From: Timema cristinae
Taxonomy: Eukaryota > Arthropoda > Insecta > Phasmatodea > Timematidae
NCBI GenBank assembly: GCA_039000515.1
Contig: JBCFYV010000935.1
Coordinates: forward strand, 58,476,346-58,540,345
Reading direction: 5' to 3'
Length of the DNA: 64,000 nt
The notes under the pieces were generated by a model. It worked only from the letters and a program-made list of their open reading frames with translations, did no database searches and was not told where the DNA came from. Made by a program: the position numbers and the translations under genes. Numbering within the stretch: the first letter of the stretch is position 1; each line of letters begins with the position of its first letter. This document shows positions 42,532 to 52,947 of the stretch, piece after piece.

Positions 42532-43046
42532 CTAGGGATGGCAATGATATACTTATTATATCTATATATTTATATCGATGTTATTTAAACTCTTAAATGC
42601 AAGGCAAAACACTCTCACTAACACGGAGCACAAGTACAAAATGGCTGCCCTAAGCGAAAATGGATGAAACCACCCCCTGCACAGACTATGTTGTTTCCAT
42701 CCTAATGGTGAAAGATACGTCGTTGAACGAAAATACTAAATATCCCATTCCGAACTGGAATGCGCAAAGCGTCAGGTGTGGTCAGTTCACGGCCACTCTA
42801 TTACAGACAGGCTTAGTAACCGGACTTAGCTTAAGTTTCAAGGAGCCACAGATGTACTTGGCTCAAGTTTCACGGAGCCACAGATTTTGTTCCATTATAC
42901 AGATTCTGGTGAAAACCCATTCTTTGGCAGTTTGTAAACCAAAACTACTGGCATTAGGACTGGATTCAAGACAAAACAAAAATTCCATGTCTAATGTTAT
43001 ACTCACTACCTCCATTTTTCTCTGTAAATTTTGTATCTTGGTTGCT
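42532..43046. other. Unassigned sequence with the longest non-repeat plus frame
   Basis: A 146-codon frame (42660-43100) runs through here but its last ~18 codons are SINE-A sequence and the rest shows no domain or exon signal. Treated as chance. Confidence 0.4.
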
Positions 43047-43235
43047 TTGCCCAAACCTTCCTTAACCTCTGGCAAGGCGTGTATTAATCACAACTTGTGA
43101 ATGTGTGGAATGCCAGGCCTCCACCGTGGTTCGGATACCACGTTAAACTGTAGGTCCTCCATTTCATCTCACAATCACCCTACCATTACACATCTTAAGT
43201 GCGTATAACTCGAACGGGTAATAAGATGCGGTGTT
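43047..43235 (+). mobile_element. Headless SINE-A
   Basis: Begins at the body (TGCCCAAACCTTCCTTAACC), close to the same boundary as 38143 and 38564, and runs to module ATAACTCGAACGGGTAATAA and GATGCGGTG. TSD not certain. Confidence 0.85.
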
Positions 43236-43816
43236 TTTAATAGTAATATATTAGTTGCTAATTAATTAAACTGATATTTCAGTACAAATTTCCAATAATA
43301 CATAGCATTAAAAGTTTAAAAAACTTTAGAAACAAATAATTGGTATTGTCAAGAACATAAGTAACAAATAATTTAAACTTAGATAGGGCCTTAACTCAAA
43401 GTTGTTTTTCTCCTACCATAATCCTACTGAATAAGGATTCTGGACGGGTAAAAAAAATCCTTAAAGAACGGAATTTTTACAAAAATCACTATATAATTTC
43501 TTCCCTTTAATGGGAATGTATATACATCACATATGTTATAGGAACTTCATTGAACGTATAGCCTACCTAAATTTTGGCGAATATAAATGGTCTCAAAAAA
43601 AATAAAACCAAAGGCTCAAGGTTCTTCTTGCATTAGCGTTGTTCAATTCAAAATACTATTTTCTATAACTTCAAAACTAAGTACATTTGGAAGTACTTGG
43701 TTAAAAATCAGTACCTCTGAATGTGCTACTGCCTATTTAGGACAACACTTCAAAACTGGCAGGGATAGGGGGGGGGGGGGAACCACCCCAACCGTACGCA
43801 TGGTCACGCTAACTAG
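43236..43816. other. No gene; unassigned sequence
   Basis: G-run at 43769-43780. Nothing else recognised. Confidence 0.3.
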
Positions 43817-43818
43817 CC

Positions 43819-43908
43819 AAGTCAAAATGTAGGTATATACCTAAATGTTGACTGTCAGAAGTCAGCTGTGAGCTGTCAGTCAGCACCAAAGAAGCCACGG
43901 GGCTACTG
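43819..43908 (-). mobile_element. MITE-M copy 6, half element
   Basis: Only one half from the central palindrome (AGGTATATACCT) to an intact end CCACGGGGCTACTG, followed by TA at 43909-43910. The other half is deleted. Confidence 0.88.
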
Positions 43909-43910
43909 TA

Positions 43911-44362
43911 TAAAACCCGAAACTCAACATCCGAGTCGAATGTAGGTTGTCCCGTCTTCACCAGGGCTGTTCTTGACCTCTTGTTTCATACGCTATAACA
44001 CGATGACGTTGGGTTAATTTCAATTGGGGGGGAGGGGGGCACGGATATATTTAATGGAAACAACATTTGCGTGTGGTGGTAGGCAGTTCCTCTTACATTC
44101 GCCCATGTTGAGTTCAAACCCAACTTCACCCCTTCACCCTATACTTCCACTCAAGAAGTAAATATACCTCATTGGTCTCTGCCACAGCCCTCATCCTTCA
44201 CTATCCATTAGTCTGAAGGGGGGAGATCCCAAGGGGGGCACGTGCTCCCTATGCCCTTCTTAAAATACGCGCTTGGTCTAGTTCCCCGGTTTGATTCCAC
44301 GCAGAGAAGAAAAGTGAGTTGCAGTAAAATATAATATATGGATTCGCTTTAATTCATCACGT
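43911..44362. other. No gene; unassigned sequence
   Basis: Contains G-runs (44024-44040, 44219-44240) and a possible SINE scrap with B-box CGGTTTGATTCC at 44288. Confidence 0.35.
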
Positions 44363-44615
44363 GTGTCAAGACACCTTAGCTCAGTCGGTAGTGAGTCTGT
44401 CTACTAAACTATGGATCCAGGGTTAGACTCCCGGCATGACCGAAAATATTTGGTAAAATGGGAGTGTTCCCCCCTCCTTTTCACAGTGATAAGATAACCG
44501 CTCGGGGCTGTGTGTTGTTGTCTGTTCTAGACTATAGTTATTACGTCGTAAGTCGTGTGCTGATATAATCATTATGTTCGAAAAAGTGCACGTAAAATAC
44601 CTTTAAAAAAAAATC
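44363..44615 (+). mobile_element. SINE-E, best copy
   Basis: Head CCTTAGCTCAGTCGGTAGTG (tRNA D-arm, A-box) and GGGTTAGACTCCC (B-box, one change from GGTTCGA). Body has AGTGATAAGATAACCGCTCG, TGTCTGTTCTAGACTATAGT and AAGTCGTGTGCTGATATAAT. Ends in an A-run. It does not carry the shared A/B/C 3' module. Confidence 0.75.
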
Positions 44616-44870
44616 ACGTGCGTATTTTGAGGTCTGGCTTCTGTGTATATACCCTCTTCCTATAAATTAAAATTTGAATGCTAAACTGGCGGTAAAGCGA
44701 CATGATAAAACAAACTCCCGCCGGCTACGTAGCCCCGGCATTGCGGTCAAATGAACCGAGCACGACTTCCAACAGCAGCTCTGCTTGAAAGTCGTCCAAT
44801 GTCACGCTAATTATATCTCGTTTTCTCCACGGGGATAATATACTCGTGAGCCTGTGGAATGGAAGGCGTG
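44616..44870. other. No gene; unassigned sequence
   Basis: 44690-44790 is locally GC-rich; no exon recognised. Confidence 0.3.
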
Positions 44871-44875
44871 GCGAA

Positions 44876-45386
44876 GGAATTCACAGCCTTACGCATCTCG
44901 AGAACACGAAGAAGGAATCCACAGCCTTACGCATCTCGAGAACACGAAGAAGAAGGAATCCACAGCCTTACGCATCTCGAGAACACGAAGAAGAAGGAAT
45001 CCACAGCCTTACGCATCTCGAGAACACGAAGAAGAAGGAATCCACAGCCTTACGCATCTCGGGAACACGAAGAAGAAGGAATCACAGCCTTACGCATCTC
45101 GGGAACACGAAGAAGGAATTCACAGCCTTACGCATCTCGAGAACACGAAGAAGAAATCCACAGCCTTACGCATCTCGAGAACACGAGAAGAAGGAATTCA
45201 CAGCTTACGCATCTCGAGAACACGAAGAAGGAATCCACAGCCTTACGCATCTCGGGAACACGAAGAGAAGAAATCCACAGCCTTACGCATCTCGGGAACA
45301 CGAAGAAGGAATCCACAGCCTTACGCATCTCGAGACATGAAGAAGGAATCCACAGCCTTACGCTTCTCGAGAACACGAGAAGAAGG
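44876..45386 (+). repeat. 38/41-bp minisatellite, 13 units
   Basis: Unit GGAATYCACAGCCTTACGCA followed by TCTCGAGAACACGAAGAA, with or without one extra GAA. Most units contain an XhoI-type CTCGAG, some the variant CTCGGG. Units are 95% or more alike by eye, so the array is young or homogenised. All three plus frames stay open over most of it because the unit lacks stops in every phase. The resulting 164-219-codon frames have no start, splice or domain support. Confidence 0.96.
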
Positions 45387-45650
45387 AAACAAAACTCTAA
45401 AAATTATTATCGGCCTATTGCGCCACCACAAATGAAGGAAGGTCACCGGAACATCTCGTTAAAAATATCTACTAGCGCCTTCGTATTCAAATTAATTGAA
45501 TTAAATTGTGGTACTTAACGTTCACTTTCTAAACAGAAAGGACACTACACATAAGCTACCGTATCACTCAAACAATCCTAGCACCCAGATATACATTAAC
45601 TAGAAAGTTAAACCGTATGTTTAACAAATATTCAAGTAAATATCATTTGA
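45387..45650. other. No gene; unassigned sequence
   Basis: Nothing recognised. Confidence 0.3.
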
Positions 45651-45653
45651 CCC

Positions 45654-45917
45654 GCCTCGGTGGCGTAGTTGGCTAACACGCTAGTCGTGTTGAGCTCGAC
45701 TGCTGAGGACGGGGAGATCGAGGTTCGAATCTCGGTCGGGTGAACTGGGGGTGGTTTCTCCTAAATGGTTTTCCACTCTCCCTCCATGCAAATTAGGGTT
45801 CACTTCCTCTAATTCAACCTTCCCAATTCCTAATCCATTAGCGTAATTAGTACTTAGAGCGTATAACCCGAACGGGTAGTAAGACGCGGTGCTAAATAAT
45901 AATAATAATAATAAATA
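45654..45917 (+). mobile_element. SINE-B copy, full length
   Basis: Very close to the copy at 22388: head CGCCTCGGTGGCGTAGTTGG, B-box GGTTCGAATCTC, body, module ATAACCCGAACGGGTAGTAA, (AAT)n. An imperfect TSD (TAAATATCATTT versus TAAATATATTTT) flanks it. Confidence 0.93.
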
Positions 45918-46250
45918 TATTTTAAATCGAACTGGGCCTCCATTAAGTTTGAGGAAGACCGTTCTAAGCTAACCAGCCAACGTTTTAGCCATGGAGTAGG
46001 GTTTATTTTAAAAAGTTCGTTTTGTAGTCTTTCTCACACTAATCTTAAGGTTACTTAAGGAAGGTATATTTTAAATAAATGGACAATAACTTGCCTTTTC
46101 GAGAGGGAGTGAAAATCGTGTGAAACAGCTACTCGGACAGATTTTCCGTGTCAGATCTGATCGTTTCATTCAACACACACACACAAGTTTCTGATCCCCC
46201 ATGTTAACAAGACACTCTTTTTTAATATATTACTGATAGAATACTTAATA
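45918..46250. other. No gene; unassigned sequence
   Basis: Nothing recognised. Confidence 0.3.
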
Positions 46251-46296
46251 CCACCGCATCTTACTACCCGTTCGGGTTATACGCTTTAACTGTATA
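46251..46296 (-). repeat. SINE 3' module scrap
   Basis: CACCGCATCTTACTACCCGT..GGGTTATACGC only; the family cannot be told because A, B and C share it. Confidence 0.75.
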
Positions 46297-46336
46297 AAAA
46301 TTGTAATTTTATAGGTAATGATATCTATTCTCCATT

Positions 46337-46631
46337 AGGTGACCTGGCGGTCTAGGGGTAAGGTGTCGGACTTCTGTGCTGGAGGTCCGGGGTTCAATCC
46401 TCGGTCCCGGCACAGATTTATCTGATTACCAAACCCTTCCTTCATCTCTGACAAGACATCTTGTGAATGTGGGGAATGCCAGGCCTCTACCGTGGTTCGG
46501 ATTCCACGTTAAACTGTAGGTCCCCCATTTCATCTCACAATCACCCTACCATTACACATTAGCGTAAGTGCGTATAACCCGAACGGGTAGTAAGACGCGG
46601 TGCTAATAATAATAATAATATAATAATATTA
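46337..46631 (+). mobile_element. SINE-A copy, most complete 5' end
   Basis: Begins AGGTGACCTGGCGGTCTAGG with A-box, then GGTCCGGGGTTCAATCCTCG (B-box and paired T-arm) and GGCACAG. Full body, with a short deletion after TCTGACAAGAC, then module and AAT tail. CTCCATT is duplicated at 46330-46336 and 46632-46638. Useful as reference for the family start. Confidence 0.93.
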
Positions 46632-46754
46632 CTCCATTCACGGTAGGAATTACTCTCTGAAATCTCTTTTTTCCTACCAATATTCTACTATATATATAAT
46701 AGATTTCTGGTAAAGAAAAAGGCCTTTTAGGAAAAAAAAATTTCTATACTGAAC

Positions 46755-46830
46755 AGACTATATCAGACGTGAGAGCTGCTGATAACATTACTTGACTCAT
46801 GAATACTTGAAAACGGATCTAGTAACTGAT
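46755..46830 (+). repeat. Repeat K fragment
   Basis: TATCAGACGTGAGAGCTGCT..ACTTGACTCATGAATACTTG. Confidence 0.45.
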
Positions 46831-46920
46831 GTCAGATAAAAAAACCTACCTATGAAAAGGGGAGTGTTACTGCCGGGAACGACTTTATTTTTTCAATAAC
46901 TGGCTTTGATACCTGTGAGC

Positions 46921-47362
46921 GTTTTTAGCGCCTTTTCTTACTACCGTTTGTTTTATACGCATGTGTACTTTCTTTCAACTATGCTATTATGCTTTGGGAT
47001 GAGGAATGTTAACGCTTCGGTGGCCGCATGGTCTTACGCGTTACTCACCGGTTGGACTAAACAGGTTAAGATAGGAAGATTGGGTGCACTGCACAATTAA
47101 ACCTTCCTAATCCCTAAACCATTAGTGTAATTAGTACATAGGCTTATAATCCGAACAGGTAGTAAGACGTGGTGCTAAAAAAAGGGGGGTGAGGTCGAGT
47201 TTAAAGGAAGTGTACCCTCATTGGCATGGAGGGGTTGTGGAAAAAACATAAATACCCTCGTTATACATCCAACCGGGATTCGAACCCCAATCTCCCCGTT
47301 ATTGGCAAACAATCTTTTGTGAAAATGAGGCTTCAGACCATACGGCCACTAAGGTGCGGCAG
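46921..47362 (-). repeat. SINE-C copy split by another SINE-C
   Basis: The 3' module in reverse lies at 46924-46968. The body and head lie at 47186-47362 (..GGCTTCAGACCATACGGCCA). Between them sits the opposite-strand copy at 47011-47182. Confidence 0.7.
47011..47182 (+). mobile_element. SINE-C copy inserted head-to-head in a SINE-C
   Basis: Head CTTCGGTGGCCGCATGGTCT, shortened internal region without a B-box, then TTAGTGTAATTAGTACATAG and module ATAATCCGAACAGGTAGTAA. The internal deletion removes about 80 bases. Approximate TSD GGATGAGG/GGGTGAGG. Confidence 0.75.
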
Positions 47363-47377
47363 AAGGGAGCGCGAGTA

Positions 47378-47700
47378 ATTTTACAGTTTTTATAGCATTA
47401 CATTTTTTTTGTCAAAATAGATAACATATTTCTCCAGTAGTAAAATATAGAGTTTATTTTTCTGCACATGCTAATATTAACAGATCGAATATCTGTCAAG
47501 GGTGTCCTGGAATTTTGTCAAAACTTTTTATTTTTATTTAAAAAGTTTTGACAAAATCCTAGGATACACTTGAAAGATATTAAAGATCTGTTAATATTAG
47601 CACGTGCAGAAATTAAACTTATGTTGCTACTGGAGAACTATTTTATTTATTTTCGCCAAAAAAAATTATATTCTATAAAAACTGTAAAAAATACTTGTGC
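47378..47700 (+). mobile_element. Foldback element L, copy 4 (best preserved)
   Basis: Long arms: TTTCTGCACATGCTAATATT..ACAGATCGAATATCTGTCAA mirrors AGATCTGTTAATATTAGCAC..GTGCAGAAA. The central arms GGATTTTGTCAAAACTTTTT-like and AAAAAGTTTTGACAAAATCC pair perfectly over about 20 bases around TATTTTTATTT. Outer arms extend to TTTTACAGTTTTTATAG at both ends. About 150 bp per arm, near the limit of a snap-back structure. Confidence 0.85.
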
Positions 47701-48220
47701 TCCCTTCTACAACCGCGGGTTTCCAGAAATGAGTTTAGTGGAATTTTTATTCGATGTGATAGTAAATAAACTTAAAAATAGTGTATTCTGAACGAAACGG
47801 CACTTTTTTTTTATCTCTAAAACAGACCAATCGCTGCGCCGCGATTACAAATTAATAAAATGCGGTCGCTCGCCACAAGAAACATTAATTTCAGAAGTGC
47901 GATGCGACATACTAGTTTTATCAGCTTGAAAATTCAGGGCATTGCGAAACTTTGTTTATTAGCTCAAGTGTACTTCATTTCTTATCTAGCGCGTGGTTTG
48001 TTTGCAAATTAGTTTCTTATTGTGGCAGAATTAAACAAATATATAGAAACAGCTCTTATGGAAACTATGGGGCTCACTTTCATACCTCAAGTTTGTTGGT
48101 ATTTCCTACCGGATTTAACGGACTCATAAGGGTCCAACGTTTGTAATCGTAAGTGGCCAAAATTTAGAGAGGACCACAGATTGTGAGTGCGCGCGGCCAG
48201 TTTCACCACATTGGACTAGG
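47701..48220. other. No gene; unassigned sequence
   Basis: Nothing recognised; short plus frames only. Confidence 0.3.
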
Positions 48221-48222
48221 TA

Positions 48223-48445
48223 CAGTAGCCCCATGGCTTCTTTGGTGCTGTCTGACAGCTCACAACTGACTTCTGACAGTCAACATTTAGGTATATACCT
48301 CAATTTTGACTGTCAGAAGTGACAACTGCTAAACAGATCATATTATGTAGATCATATGGTTCGGTGTAGGGATACATAATTTGGGCTGATAACTTTTTAA
48401 AGCCATCACCTGTCATTCAGCACCAAAGAAGTCATGGGGCTACTG
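48223..48445 (+). mobile_element. MITE-M copy 7
   Basis: TA at 48221-48222 and 48446-48447. Several internal changes and a shortened right arm. Confidence 0.9.
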
Positions 48446-48454
48446 TAGCTGAGT

Positions 48455-48640
48455 TATTTCCAATCAGATGTTGCATTTAGGTTGATTGACAAAACAGTAA
48501 ACAAGTTTCACACAACTCTTCGCTATGTCCTTAAATATACGAGTAGGCATATTATATATATATGAAACGAAAGGTAAACTAACTGATAGAGGAGTGTAGA
48601 ATGGATCTTTGTGAACTAAATGATATATCATTTAATGAGG
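48455..48640 (+). repeat. Repeat G, copy 3 (partial)
   Basis: CCAATCAGATGTTGC..TTGACAAAACAGTAAAC matches 14938-14990. The left end abuts MITE-M copy 7, so the MITE inserted at or beside the G sequence. Confidence 0.5.
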
Positions 48641-49418
48641 GTATGAGGGGATCACAACATATATTGTAGTTTGCTTTTTCCTCATCTGTTAGTTTCTGTT
48701 CAGCAATAAGAGAAACAAACTCCTTTATTTTTCGTTTTTGAATTTCTGCCAGACTATTACTTAAACGTCAATGATAAAAGGCTCAGGAAAGTATTATTTG
48801 ATTGTACTACATTGGTATTTATAAAATACTATTTGAAGGAATCTGTTGGTATTGGACCCGAAACTTTGAAATCGTAAAAATATGAATACATGTGTAGTAA
48901 TGCGATTTTATAATCTTCTTACATGCAAATGCAATTACATTTCTTTTTAAATTCTACCGCCCTCGGCCCTAATATTAATGTAAATATGGATATAATATAT
49001 CATAAACACGCATGGTACCAGCACTGGGAATCGAACTAAGAGTCGATCAGAAGTACGTAAATCCATTCCGACCGTTTAAAAATAAAACAAATGTTTTAAC
49101 TCGTGTCTTCCGCACTTTTCAGGGCAGAAGTGAAACCTTTATAAAAAATAGCACTTTTTTTTTTAAGAAACCTTCCGTTCCGGCAACGCTGTGTTAAAGT
49201 GCGATGGCTTGGCAACGCCGCTGGTGTCAGAGGAAATGTAAATAAAATGTAATCAGTTGGGTGCGATGTTTGAAGAGAAGGAATTCCTTCGGCTTATTGC
49301 TCTAGTTTATAGCGTGGCAAAGCTCTTTGACTAGTCCTTTTATCCTTTCTCCTTTTTTTGTTTCAAAGATATTGCATATCTTTGACGTAAATTAATGTTG
49401 AGGTACGTTTTCGGTGAG
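48641..49418. other. No gene; unassigned sequence
   Basis: tRNA-like scrap CTGGGAATCGAACTAAGAGT at 49022 in reverse. Nothing else recognised. Confidence 0.3.
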
Positions 49419-49419
49419 T

Positions 49420-49625
49420 TTTAAAGATAAAACAAACAATAAACATAAATTCTCAAATAATAATAAAATATTTTTACATTGTTATAATATATTTTTTTAA
49501 TTTTCTACAATTTAGGCTATTTGATTTACTCACTAAAATGTCCTGAAGGAATCTTTATACCAGGATGTAGATTAAAAATGTCTGTGAAAGCATTTTGTAT
49601 TATTTAGAATAGGAATGAGTATAAT
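49420..49625 (+). repeat. Repeat H fragment
   Basis: CTACAATTTAGGCTATTTGA..AAAATGTCCTGAAGGAATCTTTAT corresponds to 56385-56445. Confidence 0.55.
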
Positions 49626-49634
49626 TTTGAAAAA

Positions 49635-49637
<3 letters not shown>

Positions 49638-49690
<53 letters not shown>

Positions 49691-49700
49691 GTGTGTGTGT
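49638..49700. repeat. (GT)n microsatellite, ~63 bp
   Basis: About 31 GT dinucleotides with one missing base at 49690, directly followed by the start of element P copy 2. Confidence 0.97.
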
Positions 49701-49900
49701 CATGATGGCTACGGATAGGGAAAACCTGGAAGAGTCAGGGAATTGTTTGTAAGATAATTTTATTAAAAACTTAGGAAGATTCGGGGAATTTAAATACTAT
49801 ACATCTGAGAGATTTTATTTCTTCAAATTCAACAAAATGCATTGAATTAATGATTTTATTATTTAAAAAACTAGATTGTGTTTAAAAAGTTAATAGCTAA
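49701..49900 (+). repeat. Element P, copy 2 (left part)
   Basis: CATGATGGCTACGGATAGGG..GAGTCAGGGAATTG..GGGGAATTTAAATAC; fades before the middle of the element. Confidence 0.5.
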
Positions 49901-50059
49901 AATTATAATATGTTATTTAAAAAAATAATGTTTATAAATTTATATTTTTATTTTCCCTCAAATTTCTTTTCTTGTTTCGTTGCCATCTTTACCAAACTCC
50001 CGTGGCACACTGGTTAAAAATCGCTAGTCTAAATATAACATTCAAACACCAAGGGAAAA

Positions 50060-50760
50060 AAAAAACAGACGAAGCTTACCTGTGACGTCACGACAGGTCA
50101 TCCATGATAAGATTTATAATGTTAATGAATTTACATTTTTATTCAACGAGTTTTAAAATTAAAAATATAATGTTGGAACAGAAACCATTTAAAAATAGTT
50201 CTACAATGTGACACAATTTTTTTCTTGAAGCAGTTTTTTTATGTATTTAATTTATAAATCATCTACAACTTAGGCTATTTGGTTTAGCTACGAAAACTAC
50301 CTAAGATTATTATTATTATTAGCTCCGCGTCTTACTACCGTTCGGGTTATACGCACTTACTCTTTTGTGTAATGGTAGGGTGATTGTAAGATGAAATGGA
50401 GGACCTAGAGTTTAACGTAGAATCCGAACCACGGTGGAGGCCTGGCATTCCACACATTCACAAGTTGTGATTAATACAAGTCTTGTCAGAGGTGTAGGAC
50501 GGGTTTGGTAATCAGATAAATCTGTGTCGGGACCGAGGATTGAACCCCGGACCCCATCACAAAAGTCTGAAACCTTACCCCTAGACCACCAGGAGAGTAT
50601 GAGTGTGTAAACTCGTCAGAGTTAAAGGGAAAGTATTATTATATAAATAAGAGGCTTCACAGGGTTTACTAATTTTCTTCCCTCTCTCTCTCTATTTTAT
50701 ACATTAGTGTATATGTGTGATAGTGCTTAGAGTGTCAAGTTAAAATACAAACATTCCAAT
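50060..50760 (+). repeat. Repeat H copy 1, carrying a SINE-A
   Basis: 50060-50306 and 50599-50760 align by eye with 56195-56690. Landmarks are TAATGAATTTACATTTTTAT, TATTTAACGAGTTTTAAAA, CTTAGGCTATTTG, GTGTGTAAACTCGTCA and GCGTCAAGTTAA-like AGTGTCAAGTTAAAATA. Confidence 0.65.
50307..50598 (-). mobile_element. SINE-A copy, full length
   Basis: Tail (AAT)n at the left, module, body, B-box (GGATTGAACCCC) and head (TAGACCACCAGG) in reverse. Inserted in repeat H. TSD not clear. Confidence 0.9.
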
Positions 50761-51172
50761 TTGCAAAACAGCTTTCGAATTCATCTTAAGCCTAGTTTTA
50801 TCTTTATACACATGTTGAAGTTGGGAGGACCTGTCATTGCAATAGTGCTTTGTTGGGCTCTGTAGTTTTGACTCAATTGTTAAAGATTATAGACAGCCAA
50901 CACATGTTGGCTGACTGGCTCTACGCATGCGCAATCGTGTCGAGCAGTTTTTTTTAGCCTTCATGACGCACGTGTTTTGTTTTCAGATTAGTTTAACATC
51001 GTGGTTTACATAGTTTTGTGGTCTTTGGAATGGAACAAAGCAAACACAAACTAATTGTGTGTTGTATGTAAAATATTATGTTCTTTGGAACATTACCTCA
51101 GCTGATCACAAGAATTCAAATAATAGAGTAGATTTACTGCAATAAAAAAAGTTTTTTTTTTAAATTCCGCTT
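50761..51172. other. No gene; unassigned sequence
   Basis: ATGTTGGCTGACTGGCTCTACGCATGCG near 50904 is locally GC-rich; nothing recognised. Confidence 0.3.
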
Positions 51173-51173
51173 A

Positions 51174-51795
51174 GAAGCGTTCATCACATGCCAATCAGCT
51201 CTGATACAGTCGGTTTGAAATTGTAAATTTATACCAACACGAGGATCATTTCTGATTAAACATTAATGGAAATAGAGAGTTCATAAAAGTGCCTAATACT
51301 GAACATTGTGAGATATTAAACGATATTTGGATAAAAACTGCGTTAAAAAGGTCGTTTTTGACTATTTTAGAATGACTTCATAAATAAGAATTGTGCACAC
51401 ATTTTTATTCTGTAATAATAGAAACATACTGCACTCATTAACAAAAATGGCGGCGCTTCCCCTTCCACCACGCGCGATGCGTCACTGTTCTCGCGTATCG
51501 TAATGCATTCTTTGATCCTTTAGCTATCCAGTGGTATAATTTAATTTTGGATGTAGAGGATAGATTCGAAACTACAACGCCAAACTGTATCCCCCGATTT
51601 TGTTATCATTAGGTTTTTTGGATTGCCCCCGTATGGTAGCAAATTTAAAGACTTATTCACGTCAAAAAACTTTGTCGCTTTGTCCCCCATTGTCACCACG
51701 GACATTGTCGAGTAATCTTTCAAATACGAATATACTGCACACAGTTTTACTCCCATACCTCGCGCGAGCCGGGAGCTGAGTTGGGCCTGCTATGC
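51174..51795 (+). mobile_element. Element J, copy 2 (long form)
   Basis: Left end AGAAGCGTTCATCACATGCC is intact. Carries about 215 bases (51443-51657) missing from the other three copies, starting AAAATGGCGGCGCTTCCCCT. The right end is lost after GTTGGGCCTGCTATG. Either the long form is ancestral or an insertion occurred. Confidence 0.7.
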
Positions 51796-52433
51796 TCTTG
51801 TTTAGGCAACGTCGTTAAAAATGTTTGTATATTTTATATGAGCCTTCGTTATCTGTCAAGGGGGGGGGGGGGAGCGATTTTCTGCAAACATAACCTTGGC
51901 TTCATACAGTGCGCGTAAAATCTCTTTTTTTGTCCCATTGCCAGTTATCGACCGGAAACACTTGCCTGGTCTGCCTCGGCACACTTTACTTCCGGCTTAG
52001 CTTTTTATTTTCAAGGATAATGTTTTTCTAAAAAAAAATCACCACTTCTTAGCATATTTTGTTTTATTGAGGCCGCCTCCTTTCTCAATCATTTCCGAAG
52101 GACAAACTACTGTAAATCATTCACAGGTATTTTTGTTCATGGCCGGTCATTCCCACGGAAGGAACTTTGATACTATCTACCTTTGCTTTTATGAGCTTGT
52201 ATTACAGTCCAATTTTGAAAAAAAGGCCCTTATCTGACATAAAAGTTACAGCTTGTTCTAATTTCACGTATTAATGAGTTCATTCATTTATCAGCTGTCA
52301 CTTTTGATAGAAATGTTGGCCACAAAAAAAAGTTTGTATTTTCTTCAAGAGCCGATAATTTTTTTGTTTATTTACCATATAGAGTAAAACCTCTTGGGAT
52401 AAAAATTAAGTCACATGAAATATATTTTATTGG
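51796..52433. other. No gene; unassigned sequence
   Basis: G-run at 51859-51872. Repeat-K-like ATCAGCTGTCACTTTTGAT near 52292. No coding feature. Confidence 0.3.
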
Positions 52434-52449
52434 TTAACAAGCTCAAAGG

Positions 52450-52726
52450 GGGAACCTGGTGGTCAAGGGTTAAGGTGTCAGACTTCTGTGCTGTGCGTCT
52501 GGGGTTCAATCCTAGGTCCCTGCACAGATTTATCTGATTACCAAACCCTTCCTTCACCTCTGACAAGACATCTTGTGAATGTGTGGAATGCCAGGCCTCC
52601 ACCGTGGTTCGGATTCCACGTTAAACTATAGGTCCTCCATTTCATCTCACAATCACCCTACCATTACACATTAGTGTAAGTGCATATAACCCAGACGGGT
52701 AGTAAGACGTGGTGCTAATAGTAATA
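52450..52726 (+). mobile_element. SINE-A copy with 16-bp TSD
   Basis: Full length with head GGGAACCTGGTGGTCAAGGG, B-box GGTTCAATCC, module and AAT tail. TTAACAAGCTCAAAGG is duplicated perfectly at 52434-52449 and 52727-52742. Same small deletion after CTGACAAGAC as the 46337 copy, so the two may form a subfamily. Confidence 0.96.
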
Positions 52727-52947
52727 TTAACAAGCTCAAAGGTGTGAGGTGTAAGAAACAGTAATATCTGATAATAAAGGCTTAATATTTTCATGTTGTA
52801 GTCAACCCAAGATGGTGTCCTGTAACTAAATTTGATTAAACTCATTCAACTGTAATTTAAAATTCTTTAAAATTCCCAAAAACATTTATTTCTGGACAAT
52901 TGTGTAAATTCTATAGATGTTTGAAAACTGTAAACATTAAATAACTA

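Noticed and set aside
42660..43100. 146-codon plus-strand frame as a gene
   Set aside because: Its end is SINE-A sequence, there is no domain resemblance, and no promoter or splice context.
44846..45518. 164-219-codon repeat proteins
   Set aside because: All three overlapping frames are products of one minisatellite; no start, splice or signal features favour any of them.
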